Shown here piece after piece: positions 48,824-57,472 of a stretch of 64,000 nt of DNA; within the stretch, counting starts at the first letter, position 1; each line of letters begins with the position of its first letter. The DNA lies in contig NZ_JAUSYS010000001.1 in assembly GCF_030817015.1 (NCBI RefSeq), forward strand, positions 620,001 through 684,000. Reading direction: 5' to 3'. A program made the translations under genes and the position numbers. The notes beneath the pieces were generated by a model. It did no database searches, was not told the origin of the DNA, and saw only the letters and a program-made list of their open reading frames with translations. The stretch is from Arthrobacter sp. V1I7. Its GTDB lineage: Bacteria > Actinomycetota > Actinomycetes > Actinomycetales > Micrococcaceae.

Positions 48824-49993
48824 ATGCTCGTGCTCGTCATCAACTCAGGCTCGTCCTCGCTCAAGTACCAGGTCCGTGACGTCGAAGCCGGAAGCGTGCT
48901 GGCCGAGGGGCTGGTCGAAAGAATCGGCGTGGGCAACGGCGGCGACGGCGACGGCGAAATCGTGGGTCCCCGGGACCACGCGGAGGCCCTGGAACAGGTG
49001 GACGCCGACATCCACGCGGCGCTGGGGGAGCGGGTGCTGGACGCCGTAGGCCACCGCGTCGTGCACGGCGGGGAACGCTTCGCCGAGCCGGTGCTCGTCA
49101 ACAACGAGATCACCCGGGCGATCGAGCGGCTCAACCCGCTCGCGCCGCTGCACAACCCCGCCAACGTGCTCGGGATCCGCGCGATCTCGAAGAAGTGGCC
49201 GGACCTGCCGCAGGTGGCCGTGTTCGACACCGCCTTCCACCGCACCCTGCCCGAGCACGCCTGGCGCTATGCGGTGCCGGACGCGCTGTACACGGACCAC
49301 GGCATCCGCCGCTACGGTTTCCATGGCACCTCGCACGAATATGTGACGCACCGGGCTGCCGCGCTGCTGGACGTCCCGGTGGACGAATTCGACGCCGTCA
49401 TCGCCCACCTCGGCAACGGCGCCTCCGTCACCGCGATCCGCGGCGGTGAGTCAGTCGACACGTCGATGGGTTTCACCCCGCTGGAGGGCCTCGTGATGGG
49501 CACCCGCTCGGGCGACCTGGACCCGTCCATCCTCGTGTTCCTCGGACGGGCCGGCTGGTCCCCGGAGGACCTCGATTCCATGCTCAACCGGCAGTCCGGC
49601 CTCAAGGGCCTGGCCGGCAACTCCGACATGCGCTCTGTCGTCGAGGCGTCGGAAGCCGGTGACGCCAAGGCGGCCATGGCCCTGGCCGTCGCCTCCTACC
49701 GGCTCGCGAAGTACATCGGCGGCTACCACGTGGCGGTCGGCGGGGCGAAAGCCCTCGTGTTCACTGCCGGGATCGGCGAAAACTCGCACCAGTTCCGGGC
49801 CCTGGTGGCGGAGCGGCTCGGCGCTCTTGGGGTGGAGCTCGACGCCGGCCTGAACCGGCAGCGGTCCGCGGATCCGCGGGTGATTTCCACGCCCGCCTCG
49901 ACCCTGCCGGTGCTCGTCGTTCCCACCGATGAGGAACGCGCGATCGCCGAGGCAGCGGCCGCCGTCGTCGGTCACGCGTCCGTTGCCCCGTAA
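48824..49993 (+). CDS. ackA: Acetate kinase
   Basis: AckA transfers phosphate from acetyl phosphate to ADP. The 389-residue protein begins MLVLVINSGSSSLKYQVRD (ASKHA phosphate-1 motif), with the catalytic region VFDTAFHRTLPEHAWRYAVP, RRYGFHGTSHEYV (His) and VIAHLGNGASVTAIRGG (phosphate-2), and GIGENSHQFRALV near the end. ATG at 48824 is preceded by GGAGG. It is paired with pta and should work in acetate overflow or acetate use. Confidence 0.96.
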   Translation: MLVLVINSGSSSLKYQVRDVEAGSVLAEGLVERIGVGNGGDGDGEIVGPRDHAEALEQVDADIHAALGERVLDAVGHRVVHGGERFAEPVLVNNEITRAIERLNPLAPLHNPANVLGIRAISKKWPDLPQVAVFDTAFHRTLPEHAWRYAVPDALYTDHGIRRYGFHGTSHEYVTHRAAALLDVPVDEFDAVIAHLGNGASVTAIRGGESVDTSMGFTPLEGLVMGTRSGDLDPSILVFLGRAGWSPEDLDSMLNRQSGLKGLAGNSDMRSVVEASEAGDAKAAMALAVASYRLAKYIGGYHVAVGGAKALVFTAGIGENSHQFRALVAERLGALGVELDAGLNRQRSADPRVISTPASTLPVLVVPTDEERAIAEAAAAVVGHASVAP

Positions 49994-50022
49994 CGGCCCT
50001 TAAGAAGGCTCATAACGGCAGC

Positions 50023-50040
50023 TATGGAGCAATCGACGGG
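50023..50040 (+). repeat. Dispersed 18-bp repeat (TATGGAGCAATCGA type), copy 1
   Basis: TATGGAGCAATCGACGGG recurs, with one change, as TATGGAGCAATCGATGGG at 50790-50807, and inverted as CCCATCGACTGCTCC at 50744-50758. All three copies flank the dihydrofolate reductase-like gene. Confidence 0.7.
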
Positions 50041-50091
50041 AAGCCTGGGGCGATGACGGACGCCCCGCCGGGTGTGACCCGCTGTCCGATT

Positions 50092-50709
50092 TTATGCACC
50101 AGCATCATAGGTCCCGTACTTTGGAAGCCCGGCCGACTCATAGACTAGAATCGCGAGTCCGCCGGGCGTCGTTTTGGTGCGGACCAGACGCAGGCCGGCC
50201 GGGGCGCCTCCCACCGGAAACAGCCGCCGGCCGTTACCCACCACCACCGGGGCGATTACCAGCCTCAGCTCGTCAATCAGCCCCGCGCCAAGCAGCGACT
50301 GTGCCAGCCGGGCACTCCCGTGGATCTGTAACTCCCTGCCGGGCTGCCGCTTCAACTCAGCGACCTGTGCGGCGACGTCCCCGGACAGGATCGTCGTGGG
50401 CGCCCAGGCAGCCCGTGCCAGGCTGCGGGAGGCCACGTACTTCGGCAGACCATTCATCTTTTCAGAGAATGGATCATCGGGATCGGTGATCTTCGGCCAG
50501 TCCCTCGAAAAGTTGTCGTAGGTGCGGCGGCCGAACAGTAGTGCGTCCGCCGCACCGAGCCAGTCCGCAGCGTGCTGGATGAACTCCTCGTCCAGGAAGG
50601 GGACGAACCAGCCTCCCCGTGAGAACCCGTCGCTGATGTCCTCATCAGGGGAGCCAGGACCCTGCGACACACCGTCCAAGGTAAGGAATTCCGTGAGCGT
50701 CAGTCTCAT
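50092..50709 (-). CDS. Dihydrofolate reductase family protein (RibD C-terminal-like)
   Basis: A 205-residue protein with MRLTLTEFLTLDGVSQGPGS at the start, ADALLFGRRTYDNFSRDWP, the nucleotide-binding REL-QIHGSARLAQSLLGAGL and DELRLVIAPVVVGNGRRLF. This is the YyaP/RibD_C-type branch of the DHFR superfamily; many members are uncharacterised, and no folate role can be claimed. ATG at 50709 is preceded by GGAGAGAGG. Inverted and direct copies of a short repeat surround it. Confidence 0.85.
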   Translation of the reverse strand: MRLTLTEFLTLDGVSQGPGSPDEDISDGFSRGGWFVPFLDEEFIQHAADWLGAADALLFGRRTYDNFSRDWPKITDPDDPFSEKMNGLPKYVASRSLARAAWAPTTILSGDVAAQVAELKRQPGRELQIHGSARLAQSLLGAGLIDELRLVIAPVVVGNGRRLFPVGGAPAGLRLVRTKTTPGGLAILVYESAGLPKYGTYDAGA

Positions 50710-50743
50710 CGCGTGTTGCCTCTCTCCGTGTTGGTTGCAGAAG

Positions 50744-50807
50744 CCCATCGACTGCTCCGGGAGTGCCGTTTTGACCCCCGAAGGGCCGTTATGGAGCAAT
50801 CGATGGG
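50744..50807. repeat. Inverted repeat upstream of the DHFR-family gene
   Basis: CCCATCGACTGCTCC (50744-50758) and GGAGCAATCGATGGG (50793-50807) are complementary at 14 of 15 positions across a 34-base spacer. The right arm repeats the sequence at 50026-50040. It could form a long hairpin in transcripts from either strand between this gene and the ptrB 3' end. Confidence 0.72.
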
Positions 50808-50843
50808 GACGGGGGTGGGTCGGTGCGGGCTGCCGGGATCCTG

Positions 50844-53075
50844 TTACTTCAGCCCGGCTCCCGGCAGCAGCTCGGCGGCGCCCAGGGAATCGGCGACGAA
50901 GGCGTAGTCCCAGGCCCGCTCACGCCAGTGCACGTAGCGGCCGGACGCGCCGCCGTGGCCGCCTTCCATCTCGATCTTCATCACGATGGGATCGTGCCCC
51001 GTGGTCTCCTCGCGCAGCCGCTGCACCCACTTGGCCGGCTCCACGTACAGCACCCGGGTGTCGTTGAAGCTCGTGACGGCCGCGATCTTGGGGTAGGCCA
51101 CGCCGCGGACGTTCTCGTACGGGGTGTACGACTTCATGTAGGCGTAGACGTCCGGGTCTGTGATCGGGTTGCCCCATTCCTCCCATTCGAGCGCGGACAG
51201 CGGAAGCTCGGGGTCCAAAATGGTGGTCAGGGCGTCCACGAACGGCACGGCAGCGACAATCGCGGCGTACTTTTCCGGGGCGAGGTTGGCGACGGCGCCC
51301 ATCAGCAGGCCGCCGGCGGAGCCGCCCATGGCCGCGATCCGCTCCGGGTCCACCCAGCCGGACCGCGCGAGCCAGTCGGTGGCCGCGATGAAGTCCGTGA
51401 AGGTGTTCTTCTTGTGCAGCTTCTTACCCTTCTCGTACCAGTGTCGGCCGAGCTCCCCGCCGCCACGGACATGGGCGATCACAAACACAACCCCGCGGTC
51501 CAGCAGCGAGAGCCGGGGGATCGCGAAGCCCGGGTCCATGCTCAACTCATAGGAGCCGTAGCCGTACACGAGGCCGGCCGCCGTCGCGTCCTGCTTTACC
51601 GACGCGTGCCGGAGCACTGAGAGGGGGATCCGGGTGCCATCCGCGGCCACGGCCCACTCCCGCTTCGCCACATAGTCGCCGGGCCGGTAGCCGCCCAGCA
51701 CGGGGCTTTCCTTGCGCAGGAGCAGCGCGCCGTCGGGCTGCTCCGGCGTCGGCAGCACGAAGTCGTACACCCGGGTCGGGGTGAAGTAGGAGGTGTAGGC
51801 CATCCGGATGACGGGAGCGTCGTAGTCGGAACCCGCGACCTCGGCCGTGTAGAGCTCCTCCTCGAAGGCAGGCTCCACCGGTGCGGCCTGCTCCGGCGTG
51901 CCGAGTCCCGCCAGGGCAAGGACCTGCACCCGCTCGATGGTGTCCTTGCGGACGGAGACAAAGACATGCGTCGAGGTGACACCGGCGCCGTTGACGCGGA
52001 CGTCGTCGGAATGCTCGACGACGGTGGTCCAGTGCTGCTCGGCGAGCGGCCTGGCGAGTTCCGCCGGGTCCACCAGGGAGATCATGGAGTTGATCGCGTC
52101 CCGGTTGTGCGTCAGGAGGATCCGCTCCTCCGGTGATCCGGAGGCATTGTCCAGCAGGAACGGCTCCGCCTCGTACAGGATGCGTTCCCCGCGGGAGATC
52201 ACGGTGCTGAGCCCGGCGTCGAGCGCGTCAAAGCGCAGCAGCCTGGTTTCGCTGAACTCGGAGCAGCCGATGCTCAGCACGAGGTGGCGCCGGTCGGCCG
52301 AGAGTTCGAAGCCGAGCCACATGGCGACGTCGTCCTCCTGGTAGATGACTTCGTCGTCGGTGACGGGCGTGCCCAGCACATGGGACTTCACCTGGTACGG
52401 CCGCCACGAGTCGTCGACCACGGTGTAGAAGATCCGCGAACCGTCCGGGGAGAAGGCGATGCCGTAGAAGACATTCTCGATCACATCGGGGAGCAGCTCG
52501 CCGCTCCGGAGATCCTTGAAGCGCAGCGTGAAGCGCTCGTCGCCGGCATTGTCCACGGCGTAGGCGTAAAGGGCCCCGTCGACGGTCACTGCGGCCCCGC
52601 CCACCGAAAAGAAGGGCTTGCCCTCCGCCTCCACGTTGCCGTCCAGCAGGACTTCCTCACCGGGGATGTCGACGCCGGCCTCAACGGCAGGGGGAGTCCA
52701 GTCCGCGACACGGTCGCCGGTGTCCTGGGCCTGCACGCGGCACTGGATGCCGTATTCCTTCCCCTCCACCGAGCGCGTGTAGTACCACCAGCCGTCCTTG
52801 CGGTAGGGCACGGAGAGGTCGGTTTCCTGGGTGCGGCCTTTGATCTCCTGGAAGATCGCCTCACGCAGCGGCTCCTGATGGGCGGTCACTGCCTCCTGGT
52901 AGGCGTTTTCTGCCTTGAGCAGGTCCACGACCTCCGGGGATTCCTTCTCGCGCAGCCACTCGTAGTTGTCCTCGAACGAGTCGCCGTGGTGGGTGCGCAG
53001 GGCGGGAACCTTCCTGGCGACGGGAGGCTGCACTTCGTCAGGGTGCGCAGCGGGCTGCGAAAGGGTGTGGGTCAT
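50844..53075 (-). CDS. ptrB: S9 family prolyl oligopeptidase (protease II, oligopeptidase B)
   Basis: A 743-residue cytosolic serine peptidase cleaving short peptides after basic residues. The N-terminal part (about 75-430) is the beta-propeller, starting near EDNYEWLREKESPEVVDLLK, and the C-terminal alpha/beta-hydrolase carries the nucleophile in MGGSAGGLLMGAV near 583, the substrate-lining RGGGELGRHWYEKGKKLHKK and the catalytic His in EGGHGGASGRY near the end. It is convergent with nothing close by, and stands alone. Confidence 0.93.
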   Translation of the reverse strand: MTHTLSQPAAHPDEVQPPVARKVPALRTHHGDSFEDNYEWLREKESPEVVDLLKAENAYQEAVTAHQEPLREAIFQEIKGRTQETDLSVPYRKDGWWYYTRSVEGKEYGIQCRVQAQDTGDRVADWTPPAVEAGVDIPGEEVLLDGNVEAEGKPFFSVGGAAVTVDGALYAYAVDNAGDERFTLRFKDLRSGELLPDVIENVFYGIAFSPDGSRIFYTVVDDSWRPYQVKSHVLGTPVTDDEVIYQEDDVAMWLGFELSADRRHLVLSIGCSEFSETRLLRFDALDAGLSTVISRGERILYEAEPFLLDNASGSPEERILLTHNRDAINSMISLVDPAELARPLAEQHWTTVVEHSDDVRVNGAGVTSTHVFVSVRKDTIERVQVLALAGLGTPEQAAPVEPAFEEELYTAEVAGSDYDAPVIRMAYTSYFTPTRVYDFVLPTPEQPDGALLLRKESPVLGGYRPGDYVAKREWAVAADGTRIPLSVLRHASVKQDATAAGLVYGYGSYELSMDPGFAIPRLSLLDRGVVFVIAHVRGGGELGRHWYEKGKKLHKKNTFTDFIAATDWLARSGWVDPERIAAMGGSAGGLLMGAVANLAPEKYAAIVAAVPFVDALTTILDPELPLSALEWEEWGNPITDPDVYAYMKSYTPYENVRGVAYPKIAAVTSFNDTRVLYVEPAKWVQRLREETTGHDPIVMKIEMEGGHGGASGRYVHWRERAWDYAFVADSLGAAELLPGAGLK

Positions 53076-53102
53076 TGGTCCAATGTACCCAAAAGCACCG
53101 AC

Positions 53103-54167
53103 TCAATTGCCGTTCTGCAGGTTGTTGGCGGCCACGTACTCGGCCAGCGTCTGCCCGGCCAGCGCGGCCGAGACCGCGGCGGTCGCTGCGGGGTCCTGCA
53201 GGACGATGGACTGACCGTCCCGGCTGGTTCCGGTGCCCGCCGTCGGAAGCGTGAAGAACACGCCGCGCCCGGGTGCAGTGCTGCGGAGGCTGTAGGCCAG
53301 GTGTTCCAGCGATGCGAGGGTGAAGCTGGCGTCCAGCGTGACGTGCGGCAGCACCGTCCGGACCAGTTCCCGAACGGTGTTCCGGTCGGCGAGTCCGCCT
53401 TCGTTCAGCAATTTCGCCAGCGCGGCCTTCAGGAAGGTCTGCTGGTTGCGGACCCGCTGGTAGTCGCCGTCGACAAAAGCGTGGCGCTCCCGCACGAAGG
53501 ACAGTGCCTGGGCGCCATTGAGCCGGTTCGCGCCGGGCGGGAAATAATATCGGGTGTCCACCGTGGATGAGAACGGCAGCTTGACGTCGACCACAACGCC
53601 GCCGAGGGCATCCGTCAGTGCGCTGAATCCCTCGAAGTCCAGCATCACCGTGTGGTCGATGCGCTGGCCCAGCAGCGCCGACACCGTCAGCGCCTGGAGC
53701 GGCACCCCGCCCAGTTCCAGGGCGGCATTGATTTTCGCGGCACCGTACCCGGGGATGTCCACCCACAGGTCCCGCATGATGGAAATGCCGTAGACGCTCT
53801 GCCGGTCCGCGGGGAGGTGGATGAAAACGAGGACGTCGCTGCGCTGGTCGGAGCGCGCCCCGGAGGCCGCTTCGGCCCGGGCATTCACCCGGCTGTCGCT
53901 GCCCACCAGCAGGATGTTCAACGCGACGGGCGGCGGTTCCGGCTCCGGCGTCGGCGTGGCGCTGGGGGTCGGTGGCGTCTCCGGGGCGGCGGCCGGGGCC
54001 GGGTTGGGAGTCTCTGCAGGGGCGGACGTGTCGGTCCGCGGCCGGCTCAGGAAATACGCCGCGCCTGCGACGGCGAGGATTAGCAGGGCGGCCACGGCAA
54101 CGAGGAGCGGGCGCAGGTGGCGCCTTCCGGCGGGAGCCGGGGACCCGTCCAGCGCCGGCCCGCCCAC
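53103..54167 (-). CDS. LytR-CpsA-Psr (LCP) family protein (354 aa)
   Basis: LCP proteins transfer glycopolymers such as teichoic acids or arabinogalactan from lipid carriers to peptidoglycan. A single N-terminal helix (PLLVAVAALLILAVAGAAYF) and a Pro/Thr linker precede the LCP domain: LNILLVGSDSRVNARA, RSDVLVFIHLPADRQSVYGI, SIMRDLWVDIPGYGAAKINAAL and LDFEGFSALTDALGGVVVDV; the Arg and Asp residues expected to bind pyrophosphate are there. GTG at 54167 starts one base after the phosphatase stop; a longer frame upstream overlaps that gene and is unlikely. Confidence 0.88.
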   Translation of the reverse strand: MGGPALDGSPAPAGRRHLRPLLVAVAALLILAVAGAAYFLSRPRTDTSAPAETPNPAPAAAPETPPTPSATPTPEPEPPPVALNILLVGSDSRVNARAEAASGARSDQRSDVLVFIHLPADRQSVYGISIMRDLWVDIPGYGAAKINAALELGGVPLQALTVSALLGQRIDHTVMLDFEGFSALTDALGGVVVDVKLPFSSTVDTRYYFPPGANRLNGAQALSFVRERHAFVDGDYQRVRNQQTFLKAALAKLLNEGGLADRNTVRELVRTVLPHVTLDASFTLASLEHLAYSLRSTAPGRGVFFTLPTAGTGTSRDGQSIVLQDPAATAAVSAALAGQTLAEYVAANNLQNGN

Positions 54168-54168
54168 C

Positions 54169-54774
54169 TCAGACCTCCGCCGGTGCGGTCCGGTGGGCGA
54201 AGCGGAGGATGGTGAGGACCGCCGGCACCAGCTCGTCCTCCATCCGCTGGTAGGCCTCAGGTCCCAGCCGGTAGGGGTCCGCCACGTCATTGTCGGCGGC
54301 GTCGTTCACCAGGGCGAGGTGCCGCACGGTGGCGGCCCGTTCGGGAAGGGCCTTCCACCGCGTGGCCAGGTCGGCGTCCGGCGCGGGGCCGGCGTCCCGC
54401 TCCTCCAGGGCTTTCAGCAGGCGGGCGAATTCGCGGATCGTGAAGGTCCGCTTGAGCGCTGACGGCTTCAACCTGACCACGTCGCTGCGGTGGCTCGCTG
54501 TCATGGTAAGGATGATGTCCGTGCCGCGGAGCATCCCCGGCGTCAGTTGGCGTGCCGCGAAGCCGTCCGGCCGTCCGCCGTGGGATTCAATGATCCGGGC
54601 CGAGGGGAGCTGGACCGGGGCGCCGGCCGCGGCCAAGGTTCCGGCGCTTCGGACCCGGAAGGTACCGGCGCTGACCTCGTCGAGCCCGGCCTGGAGCATC
54701 CGCTCGGCGACGGGCGAGCGGCAGATGTTTCCGGTGCAGACAGTGAGGATCCGGACATTTGAGGAGGTTTCCAC
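54169..54774 (-). CDS. Low molecular weight protein-tyrosine phosphatase (201 aa)
   Basis: The active-site loop is VCTGNICRSPVAERML at about residues 12-27 (Cys13, Arg19, CX5R), and the general-acid DP motif is in NDVADPYRLG near 167. LMW-PTPs of bacteria act on tyrosine kinases that regulate exopolysaccharide synthesis. Here it is coupled to an LCP gene (stop and next start one base apart), which points to cell-surface polymer assembly. It is slightly longer than usual because of an insert rich in charged residues (LLKALEERDAGPAPDADLAT). Confidence 0.9.
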   Translation of the reverse strand: METSSNVRILTVCTGNICRSPVAERMLQAGLDEVSAGTFRVRSAGTLAAAGAPVQLPSARIIESHGGRPDGFAARQLTPGMLRGTDIILTMTASHRSDVVRLKPSALKRTFTIREFARLLKALEERDAGPAPDADLATRWKALPERAATVRHLALVNDAADNDVADPYRLGPEAYQRMEDELVPAVLTILRFAHRTAPAEV

Positions 54775-54953
54775 AGTTCCTAGTTTCCGTCGCCCAAGTT
54801 CCTGGTGGCCAGGCGGTCACCCCGTTGGTCCGCCGAGAGGGCAGCTGCGGCGGCGTGTTCCAGAGATTACCACCAACGGCCCCGGCAAAACTTGGAATCC
54901 GCTAAGACCGGCCGTGGCTGTGCTTGACGCATCTCAGCACTTCCCCATATCCT

Positions 54954-54970
54954 GAACGAACGGTCGGTAA
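54954..54970 (+). promoter_or_regulatory. PaaR-type TetR operator before paaABCDE-paaG
   Basis: GAACGAACGGTCGGTAA is identical to the site upstream of paaJ. It lies 30 bases before the paaA ATG, in the region expected to hold the transcription start. Confidence 0.85.
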
Positions 54971-54999
54971 TTATTTATCGGAAATGCATAGGAGCAACC

Positions 55000-56031
55000 A
55001 TGGCATCGCAGACCCTGCAGTCAGCGCCCGCAGAGCCAACACCGGGACGGCATGAACAGAGCCCCGAAGATGCGGCGCGGCGGGACGCGGAGGGACAGGC
55101 CTACTTCGACAAGGTCATGGCGGAAGATTCCCGCATCGAGCCGCGCGACTGGATGCCGCCGGCCTACCGCAAGACCCTGTTGCGACAGATCTCGCAGCAC
55201 GCGCACTCGGAGATCATCGGTATGCAGCCGGAGGCCAACTGGATCTCCCGCGCCCCGAGCCTCAAGCGCAAGGCCATCCTGATGGCCAAGGTCCAGGACG
55301 AGGCCGGCCATGGCCTGTACCTCTACTCTGCCGCCGAAACGCTCGGCCAGCCGCGCGATCAGATGATGGCCGACCTCATCGCCGGCAGGGCCCGCTACTC
55401 CTCGATCTTCAACTACCCGGCCCGGACCTGGGCGGACATGGGCGCGATCGGCTGGCTGGTGGATGGTGCGGCCATCTGCAACCAGGTGCCGCTGTGCCGT
55501 GCGTCCTACGGGCCCTACGGCCGGGCCATGGTCCGGGTCTGCAAGGAGGAGTCCTTCCACCAGCGGCAGGGTTTCGAGATCCTGCTGGAACTGGCCAAGG
55601 GAACACCGGAGCAGAAGCAGATGGCGCAGGATGCGGTGAACCGCTGGTACGCCCCGGCGCTGATGATGTTCGGCCCGCCGGACGATGATTCACCCAATTC
55701 CCAGCAGTCCATGGCCTGGAACATCAAGCGCTTCGGCAACGACGAACTCCGCAGCCGCTTTGTCGGCATGATGGTCGAGCAGGTCAGGGTCCTGGGGCTC
55801 ACACTCCCGGACCAGGACATCCGTTTCAACGAGGAAGCCAGGAAATGGGAGCACGGCCCGCTGGACTGGAACGAGTTCAAGGAAGTCCTCGCCGGCCGGG
55901 GCCCCTGCAACGCGCAGCGCCTGGAGCGCCGCCGCGAAGCCCACGAGAACGGCGCCTGGGTGCGCGAAGCCGCCGCAGCCTATGCGGCAAAACAGGCACG
56001 TAAATACGCAGAGAAGGAAGACGCAGCATGA
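55000..56031 (+). CDS. paaA: 1,2-phenylacetyl-CoA epoxidase, catalytic subunit A
   Basis: PaaA is the di-iron oxygenase subunit that epoxidises the ring of phenylacetyl-CoA. It has 343 residues and a ferritin-like fold, with ligands in [36 protein letters not shown] (about 97-115) and [20 protein letters not shown] (about 172-191). It is the first gene of the paaABCDE-paaG operon. Its start is preceded by ATAGGAGCAACC, a good Shine-Dalgarno. The stop overlaps the paaB start by four bases (ATGA). Confidence 0.96.
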   Translation: MASQTLQSAPAEPTPGRHEQSPEDAARRDAEGQAYFDKVMAEDSRIEPRDWMPPAYRKTLLRQISQHAHSEIIGMQPEANWISRAPSLKRKAILMAKVQDEAGHGLYLYSAAETLGQPRDQMMADLIAGRARYSSIFNYPARTWADMGAIGWLVDGAAICNQVPLCRASYGPYGRAMVRVCKEESFHQRQGFEILLELAKGTPEQKQMAQDAVNRWYAPALMMFGPPDDDSPNSQQSMAWNIKRFGNDELRSRFVGMMVEQVRVLGLTLPDQDIRFNEEARKWEHGPLDWNEFKEVLAGRGPCNAQRLERRREAHENGAWVREAAAAYAAKQARKYAEKEDAA

Positions 56032-56549
56032 TCCCCACCGACGCCCCACCCTCGCAAGTCCCCAGCCGCCCCCTAGCCTCGCAAGCTCGGCCAGGGAACC
56101 CTGCGGCTGTGGGCCCGCGGCCGGGGACCCCTGTCGCCATGGCCCCCCACGGCAACCCGGAAGTCCCCGCCAGTTCCGCCGGCGAGGTGATCCGCGGCGC
56201 GGAGAAGGTTCCGGCAGGCTCACCCGCCGGCTCACCCGCCGAAGCCCCGGCCGGCGCAACCGGCAGAGGAAATGTCTGGCCGCTCTGGGAAGTCTTTGTC
56301 CGGTCCAGCCGCGGTCTCTCACACGTGCACGCCGGCTCCTTGCATGCCCCGGATGCGGCCATGGCCCTGCGCAACGCCCGCGACCTGTACACCCGCCGCA
56401 ACGAGGGCGTGTCCATCTGGGTTGTCCCGGCCGACGCCATCGCCGCCAGCGATCCCGATGCGAAGGGCTCCTTCTTTGAGTCACCCCAGGGCAAGGACTA
56501 CCGGCACGCCACGTATTACACCAAGAGTGAGGGCGTGAAGCACCTGTGA
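56028..56549 (+). CDS. paaB: 1,2-phenylacetyl-CoA epoxidase subunit B with an N-terminal extension
   Basis: PaaB is a small structural subunit that bridges epoxidase complexes. The conserved domain is about residues 80-173: [51 protein letters not shown] and [14 protein letters not shown]. Typical PaaB is 90-100 residues; here about 78 extra Pro/Ala/Gly-rich residues precede it ([16 protein letters not shown] and similar). The ATG at 56028 overlaps the paaA stop, which supports this start, but an internal start near the conserved domain cannot be ruled out. It overlaps paaC by four bases. Confidence 0.92.
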   Translation: MIPTDAPPSQVPSRPLASQARPGNPAAVGPRPGTPVAMAPHGNPEVPASSAGEVIRGAEKVPAGSPAGSPAEAPAGATGRGNVWPLWEVFVRSSRGLSHVHAGSLHAPDAAMALRNARDLYTRRNEGVSIWVVPADAIAASDPDAKGSFFESPQGKDYRHATYYTKSEGVKHL

Positions 56550-57472
56550 GCAGTCCCGGAACGGATACCGAAGATCACGGCGGCCACGGCGACATCTCCG
56601 TGGGCGTGGCCGGCAGCGGCGATTCGTCTGCCAGCGCCACCCGCATCACCCCGGGCAACGCACTCCGCCCGGAGGACATCGCTTTGGCGGTGGCCCGAGG
56701 CACCGCCAAGCCCAGCGAAGACGTCGCCGAGTACGCCCTGCGCCTGGGCGACGACGCCCTCATCCTCGCCCAGCGGCTGGGCCACTGGATTTCCCGCGCC
56801 CCCGAGCTGGAGGAGGACGTGGCCCTCGGGAACATCGCCCTGGACCAGCTGGGCCACGCCCGGTCCTTCCTCAGCTACGCCGGAGGCGCCTTCGAAGGGG
56901 ACGGCGGAGCGAAGAGCGAGAATGACCTGGCCTACTTCCGCCGCGAACACGAGTTCCGGTCCGCGCACCTGTTCGAGCAGCCCAACGGCGACTTCGCCGT
57001 CACCATTGCCCGCCAGTTTTTGGTGAGCTACTACCAGTTCGAGCTGTACCGCCGGCTGACGGAGTCCACGGACACCACCCTCGCGGCCGTCGCGGCCAAG
57101 GCCGTGAAGGAAGTGGACTATCACCGCGACCACAGCGCGCAATGGATCCTGCGCCTGGCGCTCGGCACCGAGGAATCCCGCCGCCGCATCATCCACGGCC
57201 TCCGGCTCAGCTGGCCGTACCTCGGCGAGCTTTTCGAGGACGACGAGCTGACCGCCCGCCTGGCTGAAGCCGGCGCCGCCGTCGAACCGTCCAGCCTGAA
57301 AGCGGATTTTGACCGCCTGACCGGTGAGGTCCTGGCCGAAGCGGAGCTGGAGGTGCCGCAGGTGCCGTCCGCACCGGGCGGCGGGCGCCGCGGCCAGCAC
57401 TCCGAGCACCTGGGGTACATCCTCGCCGAAATGCAGGTGCTGGCCCGGGAGCATCCCGGAGCGAGCTGGTGA
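56546..57472 (+). CDS. paaC: 1,2-phenylacetyl-CoA epoxidase subunit C
   Basis: PaaC is the non-catalytic ferritin-like partner of PaaA. The 308-residue protein keeps the helical core (YALRLGDDALILAQRLGHWI, ALDQLGHARSFLSYAGGAFE, VDYHRDHSAQWILRLALGTE) but the diiron ligand pattern is weaker than in PaaA, as is typical. The first 25 residues are a Gly/Ser/Asp-rich extension. GTG at 56546 overlaps the paaB stop, and its own stop overlaps the paaD start. Confidence 0.94.
   Translation: MSSPGTDTEDHGGHGDISVGVAGSGDSSASATRITPGNALRPEDIALAVARGTAKPSEDVAEYALRLGDDALILAQRLGHWISRAPELEEDVALGNIALDQLGHARSFLSYAGGAFEGDGGAKSENDLAYFRREHEFRSAHLFEQPNGDFAVTIARQFLVSYYQFELYRRLTESTDTTLAAVAAKAVKEVDYHRDHSAQWILRLALGTEESRRRIIHGLRLSWPYLGELFEDDELTARLAEAGAAVEPSSLKADFDRLTGEVLAEAELEVPQVPSAPGGGRRGQHSEHLGYILAEMQVLAREHPGASW

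Noticed and set aside
53103..54290. Longer LCP protein starting at 54290
   Set aside because: It would overlap the phosphatase gene by over 120 bases with Trp/Arg/Ser-rich shadow sequence; GTG at 54167 fits the gene junction.
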